From: Microbulbifer yueqingensis
GTDB taxonomy: Bacteria > Pseudomonadota > Gammaproteobacteria > Pseudomonadales > Cellvibrionaceae
Direction: 5' to 3'
Assembly (NCBI RefSeq): GCF_900100355.1
Contig: NZ_FNFH01000002.1
Span: 372,001-436,000 of the forward strand
DNA: 64,000 nt
The notes under the pieces were generated by a model. That model had not been told where the DNA came from. It ran no database searches and worked only from the letters and a program-made list of their open reading frames with translations. Below are positions 48,653 to 62,127 of this stretch, in pieces (within the stretch, counting starts at the first letter, position 1; the number at the start of each line of letters is the position of its first letter). The translations under genes were made by a program, and so were the position numbers.

Positions 48653-49540
48653 ATGAAGACGTTTATTACGCCCATCGCCGCAGCAGTATTTCTCGCCGCC
48701 AGCGGCAGTGTTTTCGCAGCCAACAACACCGCCGTCCAGAACCAGACGGGTGTCGGAAACTTCCAGAGCGCCACCCAGGTGGGTGCCGGTGTGGATGACA
48801 ACCTGATCCTGCAGAACCAGCTCGGGTTCTTCAACGTGGAAGTCGCCCTGCAGACCGCAGGCGAGGACCTCAGCACAATCACCCAGAACCAGGTGGGCGC
48901 CGTAAACGTAGCCGTCTCCACCCAGGCCGCGGGTGCCCTCAACAATGCAAGCATCACCCAGCTGGGTGCAGCCAACGTGGGCGTTACAACCCAGGCAGTT
49001 TCACTGCTCAGCAGCGCCGATGTAACGCAGGTTGGCTTCGTCAACCTTGGCGTGGTAACCCAGATCCTGAGCCTGCTGAATAGTGCCAGCATCACTCAAG
49101 TGGGTGCGGCGAACTTCGGTAACATCCTGCAAACAGTCGCCGCGTTTAACGATGCCGATATCCTGCAGGGTGGCTTCGGCAACTTCGCCAATATCAACCA
49201 GATCTTCGCGCTCGGTAACGACGCTGACATCATCCAGGGCGGCTTCTTCAACGTCGGTAACATTAACCAGGTGGGCTCTATTGGCAGCACGGCGCTGAAG
49301 GTGCAGGTCGGTGCACTTAACGTAGGGGATATCACCCAAGTGGGCATCGGTCATGTGGCCTCGGAGTTCCAGTTTGGCTTTGCCAACGAATCCCACACCA
49401 CACAGCTTGGCTTCTTCCACAACTCCACGACTACCCAGGTGGGTGGATTCAATTTCCACGACACCACCCAGATCGGCTTCAATGAAACCGCGGTGGCTAC
49501 CCAGGTTGGTTTCGGCAACACCGGCTTTATCCTCCAGTAA
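48653..49540 (+). CDS. Long curlin major-type subunit (CsgA-like, copy 1)
   Basis: 295 residues from ATG 48653 (AAAGGAG upstream). Signal peptide MKTFITPIAAAVFLAASGSV ending FA. The rest is about 23-24 eleven-residue half-repeats: TQVGAANFGNILQ, DADILQGGFGNFANINQIF, DADIIQGGFFNVGNINQVG. Regular Gln and Asn ladders are as in curlin amyloid. It ends GFGNTGFILQ, the aromatic-Gln ending shared by curlins. The two other major-type copies downstream have almost the same length and signal peptide. Confidence 0.92.
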   Translation: MKTFITPIAAAVFLAASGSVFAANNTAVQNQTGVGNFQSATQVGAGVDDNLILQNQLGFFNVEVALQTAGEDLSTITQNQVGAVNVAVSTQAAGALNNASITQLGAANVGVTTQAVSLLSSADVTQVGFVNLGVVTQILSLLNSASITQVGAANFGNILQTVAAFNDADILQGGFGNFANINQIFALGNDADIIQGGFFNVGNINQVGSIGSTALKVQVGALNVGDITQVGIGHVASEFQFGFANESHTTQLGFFHNSTTTQVGGFNFHDTTQIGFNETAVATQVGFGNTGFILQ

Positions 49541-49564
49541 GCGCTGGACTTAGGCTGGAATTTC

Positions 49565-49587
49565 GGGGCGGCCACCATGGCCGCCCC
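49565..49587. other. Stem-loop between curlin copies 1 and 2
   Basis: Perfect 10 bp stem GGGGCGGCCA-CCA-TGGCCGCCCC 24 bases after the curlin stop, without a T-run. It may stabilise the upstream mRNA end or partly terminate, setting subunit ratios. Confidence 0.6.
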
Positions 49588-49691
49588 TCTGCAGTTGAAA
49601 GGCTAGCTCTTTATATGGCTCACAAGGCCAGAAGGCGGGTACGAATCTCCACGAAGAGATCCTTTGAGGTTAAGAAGTAAAGGAGCTAACA

Positions 49692-50567
49692 GTGAAAGCA
49701 CTGACCCCAATCGCCGCAGCGACGCTCTGTATCGCTAGCGGCCTTGTCCTGGCGGAGAACAACACCGCTATCCTGACCCAGAACGGTACCAACAACACCG
49801 GCACTGCGGATCAGCAGGATGCCGCAGCCTCGGGCAATACAATCGACCAAATGCAGTCCGGCAATATGAACAATGCCGAGGCGATCCAGCGGAACGAGGT
49901 CGATAGCAATATTTACCAGGTCCAGGAAGGTGAACTGAACGAAGCCTATTCCTTGCAGATGGATGGCTCGGGCAACACTGCTACCATCTACCAGTCCGGC
50001 GTGTTCAACAATGCCTCGACCTGGCAGGTTTCCACCCAGGGCAGTACCGCGATCATCAGGCAGGAAGGCGTCAACAACGAAGCTGAAATCCACCAGTATC
50101 TCGGCCAGGGTAACATCGCCGTAATCGAGCAGAGTGGTTACGTTCACGGCGCCTACATCGGGCAGTACACCAGCTACGGGTCCGAGGCATATATCACCCA
50201 GTCCGGGGCGGATAACGAAGCGTACATCCTCCAGAGTGGTACCGGCCACTATGCTGGCGTCACCCAGGACGGCATCTACAACCGGGCGACCGTCACCCAG
50301 AGCGATGGCTTCAACGCGGCGGACATTTACCAGGCGGGCTTTGGCAACGATGCCAATATTTTACAGTCGGGCTGGTATAACAACGCGAGCATCAGCCAGG
50401 CCGGCTATTACAACATGGCCGACATCATCCAGTCAGGCTCCGGCCACCAGGCCATTGTCAGCCAGGCTGGCGCGCTGAACGAGGCACTGGTCATCCAGGG
50501 CGGCAATTCCGAGACGGCAATCGTAACCCAGGCTGGCAGCGGCAATACGGCGATCGTTGTACAGTAG
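49692..50567 (+). CDS. Long curlin major-type subunit (CsgA-like, copy 2)
   Basis: 291 residues from a GTG start preceded by AAGGAGCTAACA. Signal peptide MKALTPIAAATLCIASGLVL ending A. About twelve 22-residue repeats, with more Tyr and Ser/Thr than copy 1: TATIYQSGVFNNASTWQVS, SEAYITQSGADNEAYILQS, NASISQAGYYNMADIIQS. It ends SGNTAIVVQ. The Tyr-rich repeats could change fibre surface properties. Separated from neighbours by stem-loops. Confidence 0.92.
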   Translation: MKALTPIAAATLCIASGLVLAENNTAILTQNGTNNTGTADQQDAAASGNTIDQMQSGNMNNAEAIQRNEVDSNIYQVQEGELNEAYSLQMDGSGNTATIYQSGVFNNASTWQVSTQGSTAIIRQEGVNNEAEIHQYLGQGNIAVIEQSGYVHGAYIGQYTSYGSEAYITQSGADNEAYILQSGTGHYAGVTQDGIYNRATVTQSDGFNAADIYQAGFGNDANILQSGWYNNASISQAGYYNMADIIQSGSGHQAIVSQAGALNEALVIQGGNSETAIVTQAGSGNTAIVVQ

Positions 50568-51240
50568 CCCTTCCCATTTACCCGCGGCCCATGCCAGGCC
50601 GCGGGCTCTGCCAGAAATCCCCTTTCCCTGCAGCCGGGTGCGACAGTGTTCCCAGGCAGTCCTGACCGGCTGACAACGGATGCCGGCACCAGCACACACC
50701 CGAGCCCCTGCCGGGCCAGGTTTATTCCGTACCGTGTCCCTTTAGGGAGTGATCTACGTGCAAGTGTTTTTCGGGGTGCTCGCCGTGGAGTGCGGGAATA
50801 GTGGGGATATCGGGCATGGCGGGGGAATGTAAAAGGCCGCGAAAAAAATGACACGATTTTCCGTCTGTCGCCTGAATTAACCGAAACTCAAACTTTATTC
50901 CCGGTGGAATCCGCACTTCTCTCCTATGGCGGAGCGCGATACGAAGGACAAGACTTTATACACCAGCGATCAAACATCGATCATTCATTGAAGAAACGAG
51001 CAGTACTACCAATGAATCACGATTTCTACGAATCATCGCGTTGCATTTCCCATACCGCGATCTCCCCGCGGTATCACGCCCATCGCAAGCCAGACATCCA
51101 GCCCAGGCCCGCCTCCGCAAAGGAAAGGGATAGCCAGCGGCTGCGCCCTATATGGTACTAATCTGAGTGCCATTTCTGCCGGCATTGCAGATGCCGGAAT
51201 TTCCAAACGTCAGTAGTTCAATGTAGTAATGGAGAAACTC
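50568..51240 (+). promoter_or_regulatory. Upstream region of curlin copy 3, with stem-loop
   Basis: Starts with a perfect 9 bp stem CCCGCGGCC / GGCCGCGGG (50581-50605, no T-run) that may end or protect the copy-2 transcript. ATCGATCA recurs at 50976-50983 (see the upstream region of copy 1). Small reading frames between 50904 and 51161 lack support. This gap probably holds a separate promoter for copy 3. Confidence 0.4.
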
Positions 51241-52116
51241 ATGAAGACGTTAACCCCGATCGCCGCCGCCCTGCTGTTTGCAATCAGCGGAACTGCGCTC
51301 GCAGCAGGTAACACCACCACCCAGAACCAGAATGGTTTCGGCAACAATGCGTCAGCCAACCAGACGGGCCCGTTGACCATCAACAACACTATTAACCAGA
51401 CACAGAGCGGGGTGCTTAACAACGCCTCGGCCACCCAGTCTGTGCAGCTTGGCAGCTCTATCAATCAGGTACAGAGTGGCGCGCTGAACAACGCCGTGGC
51501 GTTGCAGACGTTCGGCATCGGCAACTCTGCCAATAGCGTGCAGAACGGCCTGCTGAACAACTCACTCACGGTGCAATCCCTGCAGCTGGGAAGTACCTCC
51601 ATGCATATGCAGAACGGCGTACTGAACAGCGCTACCACCTTCCAGGTACTGGGTGCGGGCAACAGCGCAATGATCAACCAGTCCGGCCTGCTGAACAGTG
51701 CTTCTGTGGTTCAGGTGTTCAGCTTTGGCAATAGCGCGGTGATCAACCAGAATGGAATCCTGAACAATGCTGACGCGCTACAGTCTGGTTTCGCGCACAC
51801 TTCCAGCATGACCCAGAACGGAATCCTCAACGACGCCGATACCCGTCAGTTCGGTATCGGTAACGACGCCACCATCGCGCAGAACGGCCTCGCCAACGAG
51901 GCGGATATCTCCCAGGCAGGCTTCAATAACGCCGCCTTCGAAAGGCAGGTAGGTATCGCCAACGACGTATACGTCGGTCAGATCGGTGTAGGCCACCTGG
52001 CGGTTACTTCACAGACCGGGCTCGGCAACAATGCACTGGTCGGCCAGTTCGGACTGAACGAAACCGCGTTTGTCACCCAGATCGGCGCATTCAACAACGC
52101 CGTGGTCTTCCAGTAA
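51241..52116 (+). CDS. Long curlin major-type subunit (CsgA-like, copy 3)
   Basis: 291 residues from ATG 51241 (GGAG upstream). Signal peptide MKTLTPIAAALLFAISGTAL ending A. Mature part of about twelve 22-residue repeats dominated by 'Q-x-G-x-L-N-N-A': INQVQSGALNNAVALQTFG, SANSVQNGLLNNSLTVQSLQ, SAVINQNGILNNADALQSG. Ends FNNAVVFQ. Low Tyr, high Leu/Asn. A strong terminator follows, so this is the last curli gene. Confidence 0.92.
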   Translation: MKTLTPIAAALLFAISGTALAAGNTTTQNQNGFGNNASANQTGPLTINNTINQTQSGVLNNASATQSVQLGSSINQVQSGALNNAVALQTFGIGNSANSVQNGLLNNSLTVQSLQLGSTSMHMQNGVLNSATTFQVLGAGNSAMINQSGLLNSASVVQVFSFGNSAVINQNGILNNADALQSGFAHTSSMTQNGILNDADTRQFGIGNDATIAQNGLANEADISQAGFNNAAFERQVGIANDVYVGQIGVGHLAVTSQTGLGNNALVGQFGLNETAFVTQIGAFNNAVVFQ

Positions 52117-52131
52117 GGAGCGCGACCTCCC

Positions 52132-52169
52132 AAATAAAAAGGGCGGCCCAGTGGCCGCCCTTTTTATTT
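52132..52169. terminator. Bidirectional terminator between curlin copy 3 and greA
   Basis: AAATAAAAAGGGCGGCC / GGCCGCCCTTTTTATTT stem with a CAGT loop; T-runs on both strands. It ends the curli transcript (plus) and greA (minus). Confidence 0.93.
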
Positions 52170-52184
52170 TTTCCGGTCTGGACA

Positions 52185-52661
52185 TCAAATGTGCTCGACG
52201 GCCTCGATCTCGTACTCCACCGAACCAGAGGGAGTGCGCACCTCCACCACATCGCCGACCTCCTTGCCAATCAGGGAGCGCGCAATCGGTGAATTGACGG
52301 ATATCTTGCGCTGCTTCACATCCGCCTCGTCATCGCCGACAATCTTGTACGTAACCTCTTCATCGGTTTCCATATGAATGATGGTCACCGTGGTGCCGAA
52401 GATCACCTTGCCACTGGGCTCGATGGATTTAACATCGATTACCTGGGCATAGGAAAGCTTGGATTCGATTTCCTGGATCCGGCCCTCGATGAATCCCTGC
52501 TTTTCCCGCGCTGCGTGGTACTCGGCATTCTCCTTCAGGTCACCGTGCTCACGGGCCTCGGCAATCGCCTGCACCACGGCAGGGCGCTCGACTTTCTTCA
52601 GATTTTCCAGCTCGGCACGCAGGGCCTCGGCGCCCTCTACGGTCATTGGTACCCGGTTCAA
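52185..52661 (-). CDS. greA: Transcription elongation factor GreA
   Basis: 158 residues from a TTG start (52661), placed seven bases after GGGAGG; this gives the standard GreA length, whereas an ATG 15 bases further upstream overlaps the ribosome site. N-terminal coiled coil: [40 protein letters not shown] with the catalytic acidic tip. C-terminal FKBP-like domain: [20 protein letters not shown]. Rescues backtracked RNA polymerase. It follows carB. Confidence 0.96.
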   Translation of the reverse strand: MNRVPMTVEGAEALRAELENLKKVERPAVVQAIAEAREHGDLKENAEYHAAREKQGFIEGRIQEIESKLSYAQVIDVKSIEPSGKVIFGTTVTIIHMETDEEVTYKIVGDDEADVKQRKISVNSPIARSLIGKEVGDVVEVRTPSGSVEYEIEAVEHI

Positions 52662-52742
52662 GGTGGGACCTCCCATTATTATTACGACAAAGCCGGGAAC
52701 CGCACGCTAGCGCGGGCCCGGCAAGCTATTTACCCTTGGTTG

Positions 52743-52775
52743 GCGGGAGCACGACTGTTGCCAGGAGGCTCCCGC
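52743..52775 (-). other. Stem-loop between carB and greA
   Basis: GCGGGAGC (52743-52750) pairs perfectly with GCTCCCGC (52768-52775) across 17 bases. No T-run follows on the minus strand. It may partly separate carB from greA expression. Confidence 0.4.
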
Positions 52776-52801
52776 AATCGACCTGTTATTCCGGCAACTT
52801 C

Positions 52802-56032
<3,231 letters not shown>

Positions 56033-56131
56033 CTTTCTTCCGTCTCGCACCGGCCTGTACCGGTGGTGGTCAATTCAAAATTCAGTCAGTGCAGTGTGCA
56101 CCCGTCCCGCAAGCGGCCTCTGCCGCGCCGC

Positions 56132-57277
56132 TCATTGCGCCTGGCGGCGCGCCTCCATCAGCTCGACAAACTGGTCGAACAGGGGCGCCACGTCGTGGGG
56201 GCCGGGACTGGCTTCCGGGTGTCCCTGGAAACTGAACGCCGGCTTGTCGGTCAGGCGAATACCCTGGTTGGTATTGTCGAACAGGGACACATGGGTGATT
56301 TCCACATTTTCCGGCAGTGTCTCACCATCGATGGCAAAACCGTGGTTCTGGGCAGAAATCATGACCTTGCCGCTCTGCAGGCACTTGACCGGGTGGTTGC
56401 CGCCGTGGTGGCCGAATTTCATTTTCTCGGACCTGGCGCCCACGGCGAGGCCCAGCAGCTGATGACCGAGGCAGATACCGTAGGTAGGGATCTCCGCATC
56501 CAGAATCTCCCGGATGGCCTTGATGGCGTAATCACAGGGCTCGGGGTCGCCGGGCCCGTTGGACAGGAACACGCCGTCGGGCTTCATTGCCAGCACTTCG
56601 GAAGCCGGGGTCTGAGCTGGCACCACGGTCAGCTCGCAGCCGCGATCCACCAGCATGCGCAGGATGTTGCGCTTTACCCCGTAGTCGTACGCCACCACTT
56701 TGTAGGGCTGCGCTGCCGGCGCCGGCTTGTGTCCCTGCCCCAGTTCCCAGGTGCCCTCATTAAACGGATACGCCTCTTTGGTGGACACCACCTTGGCGAG
56801 GTCCATGCCCTTCAGCCCGGCGAACTCCCGCGCCTTGGCCAGGGCCGCATCGCGGTCGATATTGTCACCGGCGACGATACAGCCGTTCTGTGCACCCTTG
56901 TCCCGCAGCAAGCGGGTCAGGCGGCGCGTGTCGATATCGGCGATGCCCACAACATTGCGCTCCCGCAGGTAGTCATCCAGCGACTGCTCCTTGCGGAAGC
57001 TGCTGGCCAGCAGCGGCAGGTCGCGGATTACCAGGCCGGTAGCCCAGATTTCCCCGGCCTCCTCATCCTCGGCATTGGTGCCGGTATTACCGATATGCGG
57101 ATAGGTCAGGGTGACTATCTGGCGGGCGTAGGATGGATCGGTCAGGATTTCCTGGTAACCGGTCATGGAGGTATTGAACACCACCTCGCCTACCGCGCTC
57201 CCGTGGGCGCCAATGGCGCGACCGTGAAATTCGCTGCCGTCCGCCAGTATCAGCAGGGCTGGCGTCGTACTCTCCAT
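56132..57277 (-). CDS. carA: Carbamoyl-phosphate synthase small subunit
   Basis: 381 residues starting [23 protein letters not shown] codons at 57337 or 57325 would add up to 20 residues and have better ribosome sites, so the start is uncertain. Glutamine amidotransferase: [15 protein letters not shown], catalytic Cys in [14 protein letters not shown], His/Glu in [13 protein letters not shown]. Supplies ammonia to CarB. No arginine or pyrimidine leader control is recognisable in the upstream sequence. Confidence 0.95.
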   Translation of the reverse strand: MESTTPALLILADGSEFHGRAIGAHGSAVGEVVFNTSMTGYQEILTDPSYARQIVTLTYPHIGNTGTNAEDEEAGEIWATGLVIRDLPLLASSFRKEQSLDDYLRERNVVGIADIDTRRLTRLLRDKGAQNGCIVAGDNIDRDAALAKAREFAGLKGMDLAKVVSTKEAYPFNEGTWELGQGHKPAPAAQPYKVVAYDYGVKRNILRMLVDRGCELTVVPAQTPASEVLAMKPDGVFLSNGPGDPEPCDYAIKAIREILDAEIPTYGICLGHQLLGLAVGARSEKMKFGHHGGNHPVKCLQSGKVMISAQNHGFAIDGETLPENVEITHVSLFDNTNQGIRLTDKPAFSFQGHPEASPGPHDVAPLFDQFVELMEARRQAQ

Positions 57278-57441
57278 CAGGGTGCTGGGCATCTGGTGGC
57301 CGGGCGTGGGGACAGTTTTACTCAACTTGATCTCCAATCTTCAGAACTGCTTCCGGGCGGGATTAGACATGAGGCGCGCTGGTACTGCTCCGGCTTGAAC
57401 CGGACCCCTTACGGACTCCGGTGCAGCAGCACCGCCCATGG

Positions 57442-57465
57442 TAGGGGCGTTACCTGGAGCCCCTA
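57442..57465. repeat. Short REP-like palindrome upstream of carA
   Basis: TAGGGGC and GCCCCTA (7 bp) flank ten bases, with G before the left arm giving GTAGGGGC, similar to the edges of the other REP-like elements of this window. It lies directly beside the terminator of the yfiR-like gene. Confidence 0.4.
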
Positions 57466-57467
57466 TA

Positions 57468-57505
57468 AAAAAGCGAGATGAAACACCTGCTTCATCTCGC
57501 TTTTT
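57468..57505 (-). terminator. Terminator after the YfiR-like gene
   Basis: AAAAAGCGAGATGAA / TTCATCTCGCTTTTT, 15 bp stem with an 8-base loop and T-runs on both strands. It should isolate carA from upstream transcription. Confidence 0.92.
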
Positions 57506-57689
57506 GCATTTCTTCACGCGCGGCTCTCACACTGTGGCCGGCGTTACTGCTTAGTTGGCCGCCGGCATTGACGGGTCTGCCAATATAATGGCGCATCAAG
57601 CGCATGACATGCCCAAACCGGGCGCAGATTCTACGCCAAAAAACGCCGCAACGCCAGTACAAAAATGCGCCACACACCCTGGCCCGGCC

Positions 57690-58292
57690 CTAGCGCCGCC
57701 CCTTGGTCAACCGGAACAGGCTGTTACCTATCTTCAGGTCCGAATGGTCGAGCGCCGTCTTGTTCAGGCTTACGGAAACCCCGGCACCAAAGCCCGTGAA
57801 GCCTATCATGCCCCCGGCGGTGGTAAAGCCCTCGACATCACTCACGGTCAATACCGAGAAGTACTCCAGCGCCAGCGTGAGGTCCCGGAACTGGGCCGGT
57901 GCGATCGGGCCCAAAACCAGAATCTGGCAACGGCGCGCTTCCAGCTTCTCGTCCGGCGCCAACTCACGCACCTCCACCGCACGCCCATCGACACGATGGT
58001 ACTTCAGCTGCCCGGTGAGCGGCTCTGTCAGCGCTTCTGCACCCATCACGCAGATGCGGAAAGGTGCGCCGGTGCCATTGAACACCTCAATCGGCCATTG
58101 CAGGTGGTGGGCGAAATGCACGATGTAGTTGACCATCAGGCGCCGCCCGGCTTCCGAGTCCGACAGCCTGGTGCTGCCACCTGCTCCTGCCGCCGGAGCC
58201 GACAGCAACATCTGCAGCACTAGCAGCAGAAGGAGGTGCCCTATGCCCTGGACCGCCAGGCTGCGGTAAAGATATCCGGCGTGTGTTTTCAT
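57690..58292 (-). CDS. YfiR-family exported protein (DUF4154)
   Basis: 200 residues from ATG 58292; signal sequence around LLLLLVLQMLLSAPAAGA. The family pattern is present: MVNYIVHFAHHLQWP, FRICVMGAEALTEPLTGQL, ARRCQILVLGPIAPAQFRDL, and the C-terminal GVSVSLNKTALDHSDLKIGN with LFRL. YfiR (TpbA/YfiBNR system) restrains a periplasmically sensed diguanylate cyclase in Pseudomonas. Here no cyclase or OmpA-like partner is adjacent, so the partner is elsewhere or unrelated. A possible link to curli control is speculative. Confidence 0.85.
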   Translation of the reverse strand: MKTHAGYLYRSLAVQGIGHLLLLLVLQMLLSAPAAGAGGSTRLSDSEAGRRLMVNYIVHFAHHLQWPIEVFNGTGAPFRICVMGAEALTEPLTGQLKYHRVDGRAVEVRELAPDEKLEARRCQILVLGPIAPAQFRDLTLALEYFSVLTVSDVEGFTTAGGMIGFTGFGAGVSVSLNKTALDHSDLKIGNSLFRLTKGRR

Positions 58293-58480
58293 GCCCACTC
58301 GCGAGACCCGGTAAATCAGTCGCCCGGGCAACCTTCGGCGCCCGGCAGATGGCGACCCGCGAGTCTGTAGGGGGACGCCTCTCTGCCAAAGGTTAGTCTC
58401 GCGGTAAGGGCTTCGCCAAAGCAGCGGGACGAGACCGCTGCCAGGCGAGGGGCTGCCGATAAGGGCGGCAGTTGCGGATA

Positions 58481-59908
58481 TCAGTCGGTGGCGCTGCCGT
58501 CGCTGCTCTCACCCCCATTGACGGGGGTCACGGGGCGCCACTTAAGGGCCTTTTCAATGGAAATGATCATCGAGCCGGCGATGTCCTTGCGGGTGGCGCT
58601 TTCGATACCCTCGAGGCCAGGCGAGGAATTGACCTCGAGCAGCAGGGGCCCCTTCTTGGAACGGATAATATCCACCCCTGCGACCTTCAGCCCCAGCGTC
58701 TTCGCCGCCTTGACCGCGAGACGCTTCTCTTCCGCCGTCACCTTGACCACCGATGCCGTACCGCCCTGGTGGATATTGGCGCGGAACTCGCCCGGGGCAG
58801 CCTCACGCTGGATGGACGCCACCACCCGGTTGTCGATCACAAACAGGCGCAGGTCCTTGCCCTGGGCCTCGCGGATAAACTCCTGCACCAGCAGGTTGGC
58901 CTTCAGGGACTTGAAGGCATTGATCACCGACTCGCCCGCCTTGCGTGTCTCCGCCAGGACTACGCCGCGACCCTGGGTGCCCTCGAGTAGCTTGACGATC
59001 AGGGGCGCCCCGCCAACCATCTCGATCAGCTCGTTGGTGTCCACTGGCGAGTTGGCAAAGCCGGAGGTGGGGATGTTCAGGCCTGCCTGTTGCAGCAGCT
59101 GCAGGGAAAACAGCTTGTCACGGGACTGGCTGATGGCGCCGGAGCCGTTCAGGGCAAAAACACCCAGGCTTTCAAAGTGGCGCGTCAGCGCGCAGCCATA
59201 GAAAGTCTGGCTGGGGCGGATCCGGGGGATCACCGCATCGAGGTTGTTGAGAATGCGCCCATCGCGGTAGTGGACCTCGGGCTCACTGGGATCCAGTTTC
59301 ATGTAGCACTGGCGAATATCCAGGAAGCTCATGCGGTGGCCGCGCTCGGCACCCGCCTCCATAATGCGCTGGTTGCTGTACAGGTCCGGGTTGGAAGCCA
59401 GCACACCAATGCGCAGGCCGGTGCCGGCCATGTGGTGCTCGTCGCGGTAGTACTCCTCCAGCTCGCTCGGGCGCATCTCGCCGAGGCAGAAGCTTTCCGC
59501 CGGGTCCACCATCATCTTGCCCATCATCGCCTCACGGCCGAGCAACATGCGGTAGCCCATGGTGTCGCGGTTGGTAAGGGTCAGCTCGATATCCCAGACA
59601 CTGCCGCCGATGGAGAGCGACGTACGGATTACCGGGCGTTTTTCCGAATCACCGGAGGAACTCCGCACCGTGCGCTTGTCGAGTATCCTCGCCTCGCAGC
59701 GCACGGACGGCCGCCGCTGGTGCTGCAGCGGGTGCGCCTCGAAGCTCACCCACGGCTCCCCGTCGCGCTTGAAGGTCTGGATGTTATATGCGTGCAGGCT
59801 CGAAGTCTTGGCCCCGGAATCCACCCGTGCCTTGATCGCGGGGATGCCGAGGGCCGGGAAGCTGCACCATTCCTCGCTGCCGACGATTATTTTCTTTTCC
59901 AACGTCAA
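58481..59908 (-). CDS. Fusion of a RimB-like aspartic/zinc-protease domain with a RimK-type ATP-grasp ligase
   Basis: 475 residues. Residues about 5-150 are an ATP-dependent zinc-protease/retropepsin-like domain ([37 protein letters not shown]). Residues about 165-455 are RimK-like ATP-grasp: [75 protein letters not shown]. RimK adds glutamate to ribosomal protein S6, and RimB processes the tail in Pseudomonas. Fusion puts adding and trimming activities in one chain. The substrate here is not shown. It lies 27 bases downstream of dapB, same strand. Confidence 0.9.
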   Translation of the reverse strand: MTLEKKIIVGSEEWCSFPALGIPAIKARVDSGAKTSSLHAYNIQTFKRDGEPWVSFEAHPLQHQRRPSVRCEARILDKRTVRSSSGDSEKRPVIRTSLSIGGSVWDIELTLTNRDTMGYRMLLGREAMMGKMMVDPAESFCLGEMRPSELEEYYRDEHHMAGTGLRIGVLASNPDLYSNQRIMEAGAERGHRMSFLDIRQCYMKLDPSEPEVHYRDGRILNNLDAVIPRIRPSQTFYGCALTRHFESLGVFALNGSGAISQSRDKLFSLQLLQQAGLNIPTSGFANSPVDTNELIEMVGGAPLIVKLLEGTQGRGVVLAETRKAGESVINAFKSLKANLLVQEFIREAQGKDLRLFVIDNRVVASIQREAAPGEFRANIHQGGTASVVKVTAEEKRLAVKAAKTLGLKVAGVDIIRSKKGPLLLEVNSSPGLEGIESATRKDIAGSMIISIEKALKWRPVTPVNGGESSDGSATD

Positions 59909-59935
59909 CTCCTATCAGCTGCCATCGCGTGCAGG

Positions 59936-60865
<930 letters not shown>

Positions 60866-60867
60866 TC

Positions 60868-61212
60868 ATGAACGATGCAGAACTGGGTGCATTCCGGCGC
60901 AGGCTGCTGCAGCTGGGCGAGGAACTGGTGTCACTGGAGGACACCGCGCGGCGCGGCAGCCAGACCGTGGAACTGGACCAGTCCAGCGTCGGCCGCCTGT
61001 CGCGCATCGAGGCGCTCCAGGCGCAGCAGATAGCCCTGGACTCGGACCGGCGCCGCCAGCACCTGCAGCGGGCGATCGAGGGCGCGCTGCGGCGAATCGA
61101 CAGCGGCGACTTCGGCTACTGTTTTGTCTGCGACCGCGAGATAGAGCGCGCCCGGCTGGAGACAGACCCCACCCTCACCCGCTGTATCCATTGCGCTGAC
61201 CACGCCGGCTGA
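60868..61212 (+). CDS. DksA/TraR-family C4 zinc-finger protein
   Basis: 114 residues. Coiled-coil region about 5-75 with ELGAFRRRLLQLGEELVSLE, then the C4 finger CFVCDREIERARLETDPTLTR-CIHC. It is shorter than DksA (151) and lacks the usual DksA Asp tip pair as far as I can see; it belongs to the TraR-size group, which may act on RNA polymerase's secondary channel. It is the only plus-strand gene in this stretch, divergent from dapB. Confidence 0.9.
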   Translation: MNDAELGAFRRRLLQLGEELVSLEDTARRGSQTVELDQSSVGRLSRIEALQAQQIALDSDRRRQHLQRAIEGALRRIDSGDFGYCFVCDREIERARLETDPTLTRCIHCADHAG

Positions 61213-61245
61213 ACGCCGCCTCCCCGCACCCGGCAGGGGCAATAA

Positions 61246-62127
61246 TCAGTGCCAGTTCAGCAGACGCTCGATCCTCTGGACCGCCTCGTGCGGGTAATTC
61301 ATCAGCGTGTGAATATGGCGACCCTCGGTCTGCCAGAAAGCCTTGGGTTCGCGGGCATTAGCAAACAGGGTTTGCCCGCGCTCGGGCCGCACATTCGAGT
61401 CATCGCTACTCTGGATAATCAGCTTCGGCGTCGCACTGATCTCGCGAATGTCCTCAGCGGCGATGTAGGGCTGGTGGAACTCCTCCGGATGGCTCTCCGC
61501 GCGCTGGCGCAAGAAGTCCACGGGCGCATTGTCAGCAGCCACAGTGGGGAAAGAAGCCACGCTGCCATCGAGTACCAGAGCCGCCACCTGCTCTTCAAGA
61601 TCTTTCGTCAGCCGCACAGCCACCTGGCCGCCGAGTGACTGGCCGAACACAACCACCGGCTTCGACTGCACGTCCTCCCGTGAGAGCATATTCGCGAACG
61701 CAGTCTTGCTGTCATTTAGCACATTGGTGTGCGTCGGCTTGCCGCCGGACTTGCCGAACCCCCGCCAGTCCAGCGCGTACACCTGGAAGCCGCCTTCCAC
61801 AAGCGGGCGAATTGCAGGCAGATAGAGACTGACGTTGCCACCCGAGCCGTGCAGGAAAAAAATAGTCGCCTTTGCGCTGTCGGTTGGTGGCTGGAAGAAA
61901 TAACTGTAGATAGTGACACCATCGGCCACCTGCAGCGGAATCTCCTCGTGCCGCGTGGAGTCCATTCCACGCATCTCTGTCACCGGGAAATAAAATAACC
62001 GGGACTCATCGTTTTCCACCACCGCCCTGACGAAGTCATTGGTCTGGTAGAGATAAAGAGCGAAGCCCCCCGTGACCACGACGATGCCCAGCATTCCCCA
62101 GGCGAAGATTTTTAATACCTTTTTCAT
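61246..62127 (-). CDS. Membrane-anchored alpha/beta hydrolase
   Basis: 293 residues from ATG 62127 (GAAGGG upstream). One N-terminal membrane helix (about 5-25, WGMLGIVVVTGGFALYLY). Hydrolase fold: FLHGSGGNVSLYLPAIRPLV (oxyanion), VFGQSLGGQVAVRLTK (nucleophilic Ser in GQSLGG), DDSNVRPERGQTLFA (Asp) and HIHTLMNYP (His). Probably faces the periplasm as an anchored esterase or BAAT-like hydrolase; substrate unknown. It lies between dnaJ and dapB, which are usually adjacent. Confidence 0.88.
   Translation of the reverse strand: MKKVLKIFAWGMLGIVVVTGGFALYLYQTNDFVRAVVENDESRLFYFPVTEMRGMDSTRHEEIPLQVADGVTIYSYFFQPPTDSAKATIFFLHGSGGNVSLYLPAIRPLVEGGFQVYALDWRGFGKSGGKPTHTNVLNDSKTAFANMLSREDVQSKPVVVFGQSLGGQVAVRLTKDLEEQVAALVLDGSVASFPTVAADNAPVDFLRQRAESHPEEFHQPYIAAEDIREISATPKLIIQSSDDSNVRPERGQTLFANAREPKAFWQTEGRHIHTLMNYPHEAVQRIERLLNWH

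Noticed and set aside
50904-51161. 85-codon plus-strand frame before curlin copy 3
   Set aside because: No recognisable domain or signal peptide and no ribosome site; region better explained as promoter/leader.
46533-52116. Regularly spaced short DNA repeats resembling a CRISPR or minisatellite array
   Set aside because: The periodicity is in the protein (22-residue curlin units); DNA repeats are too diverged and lie inside open frames.
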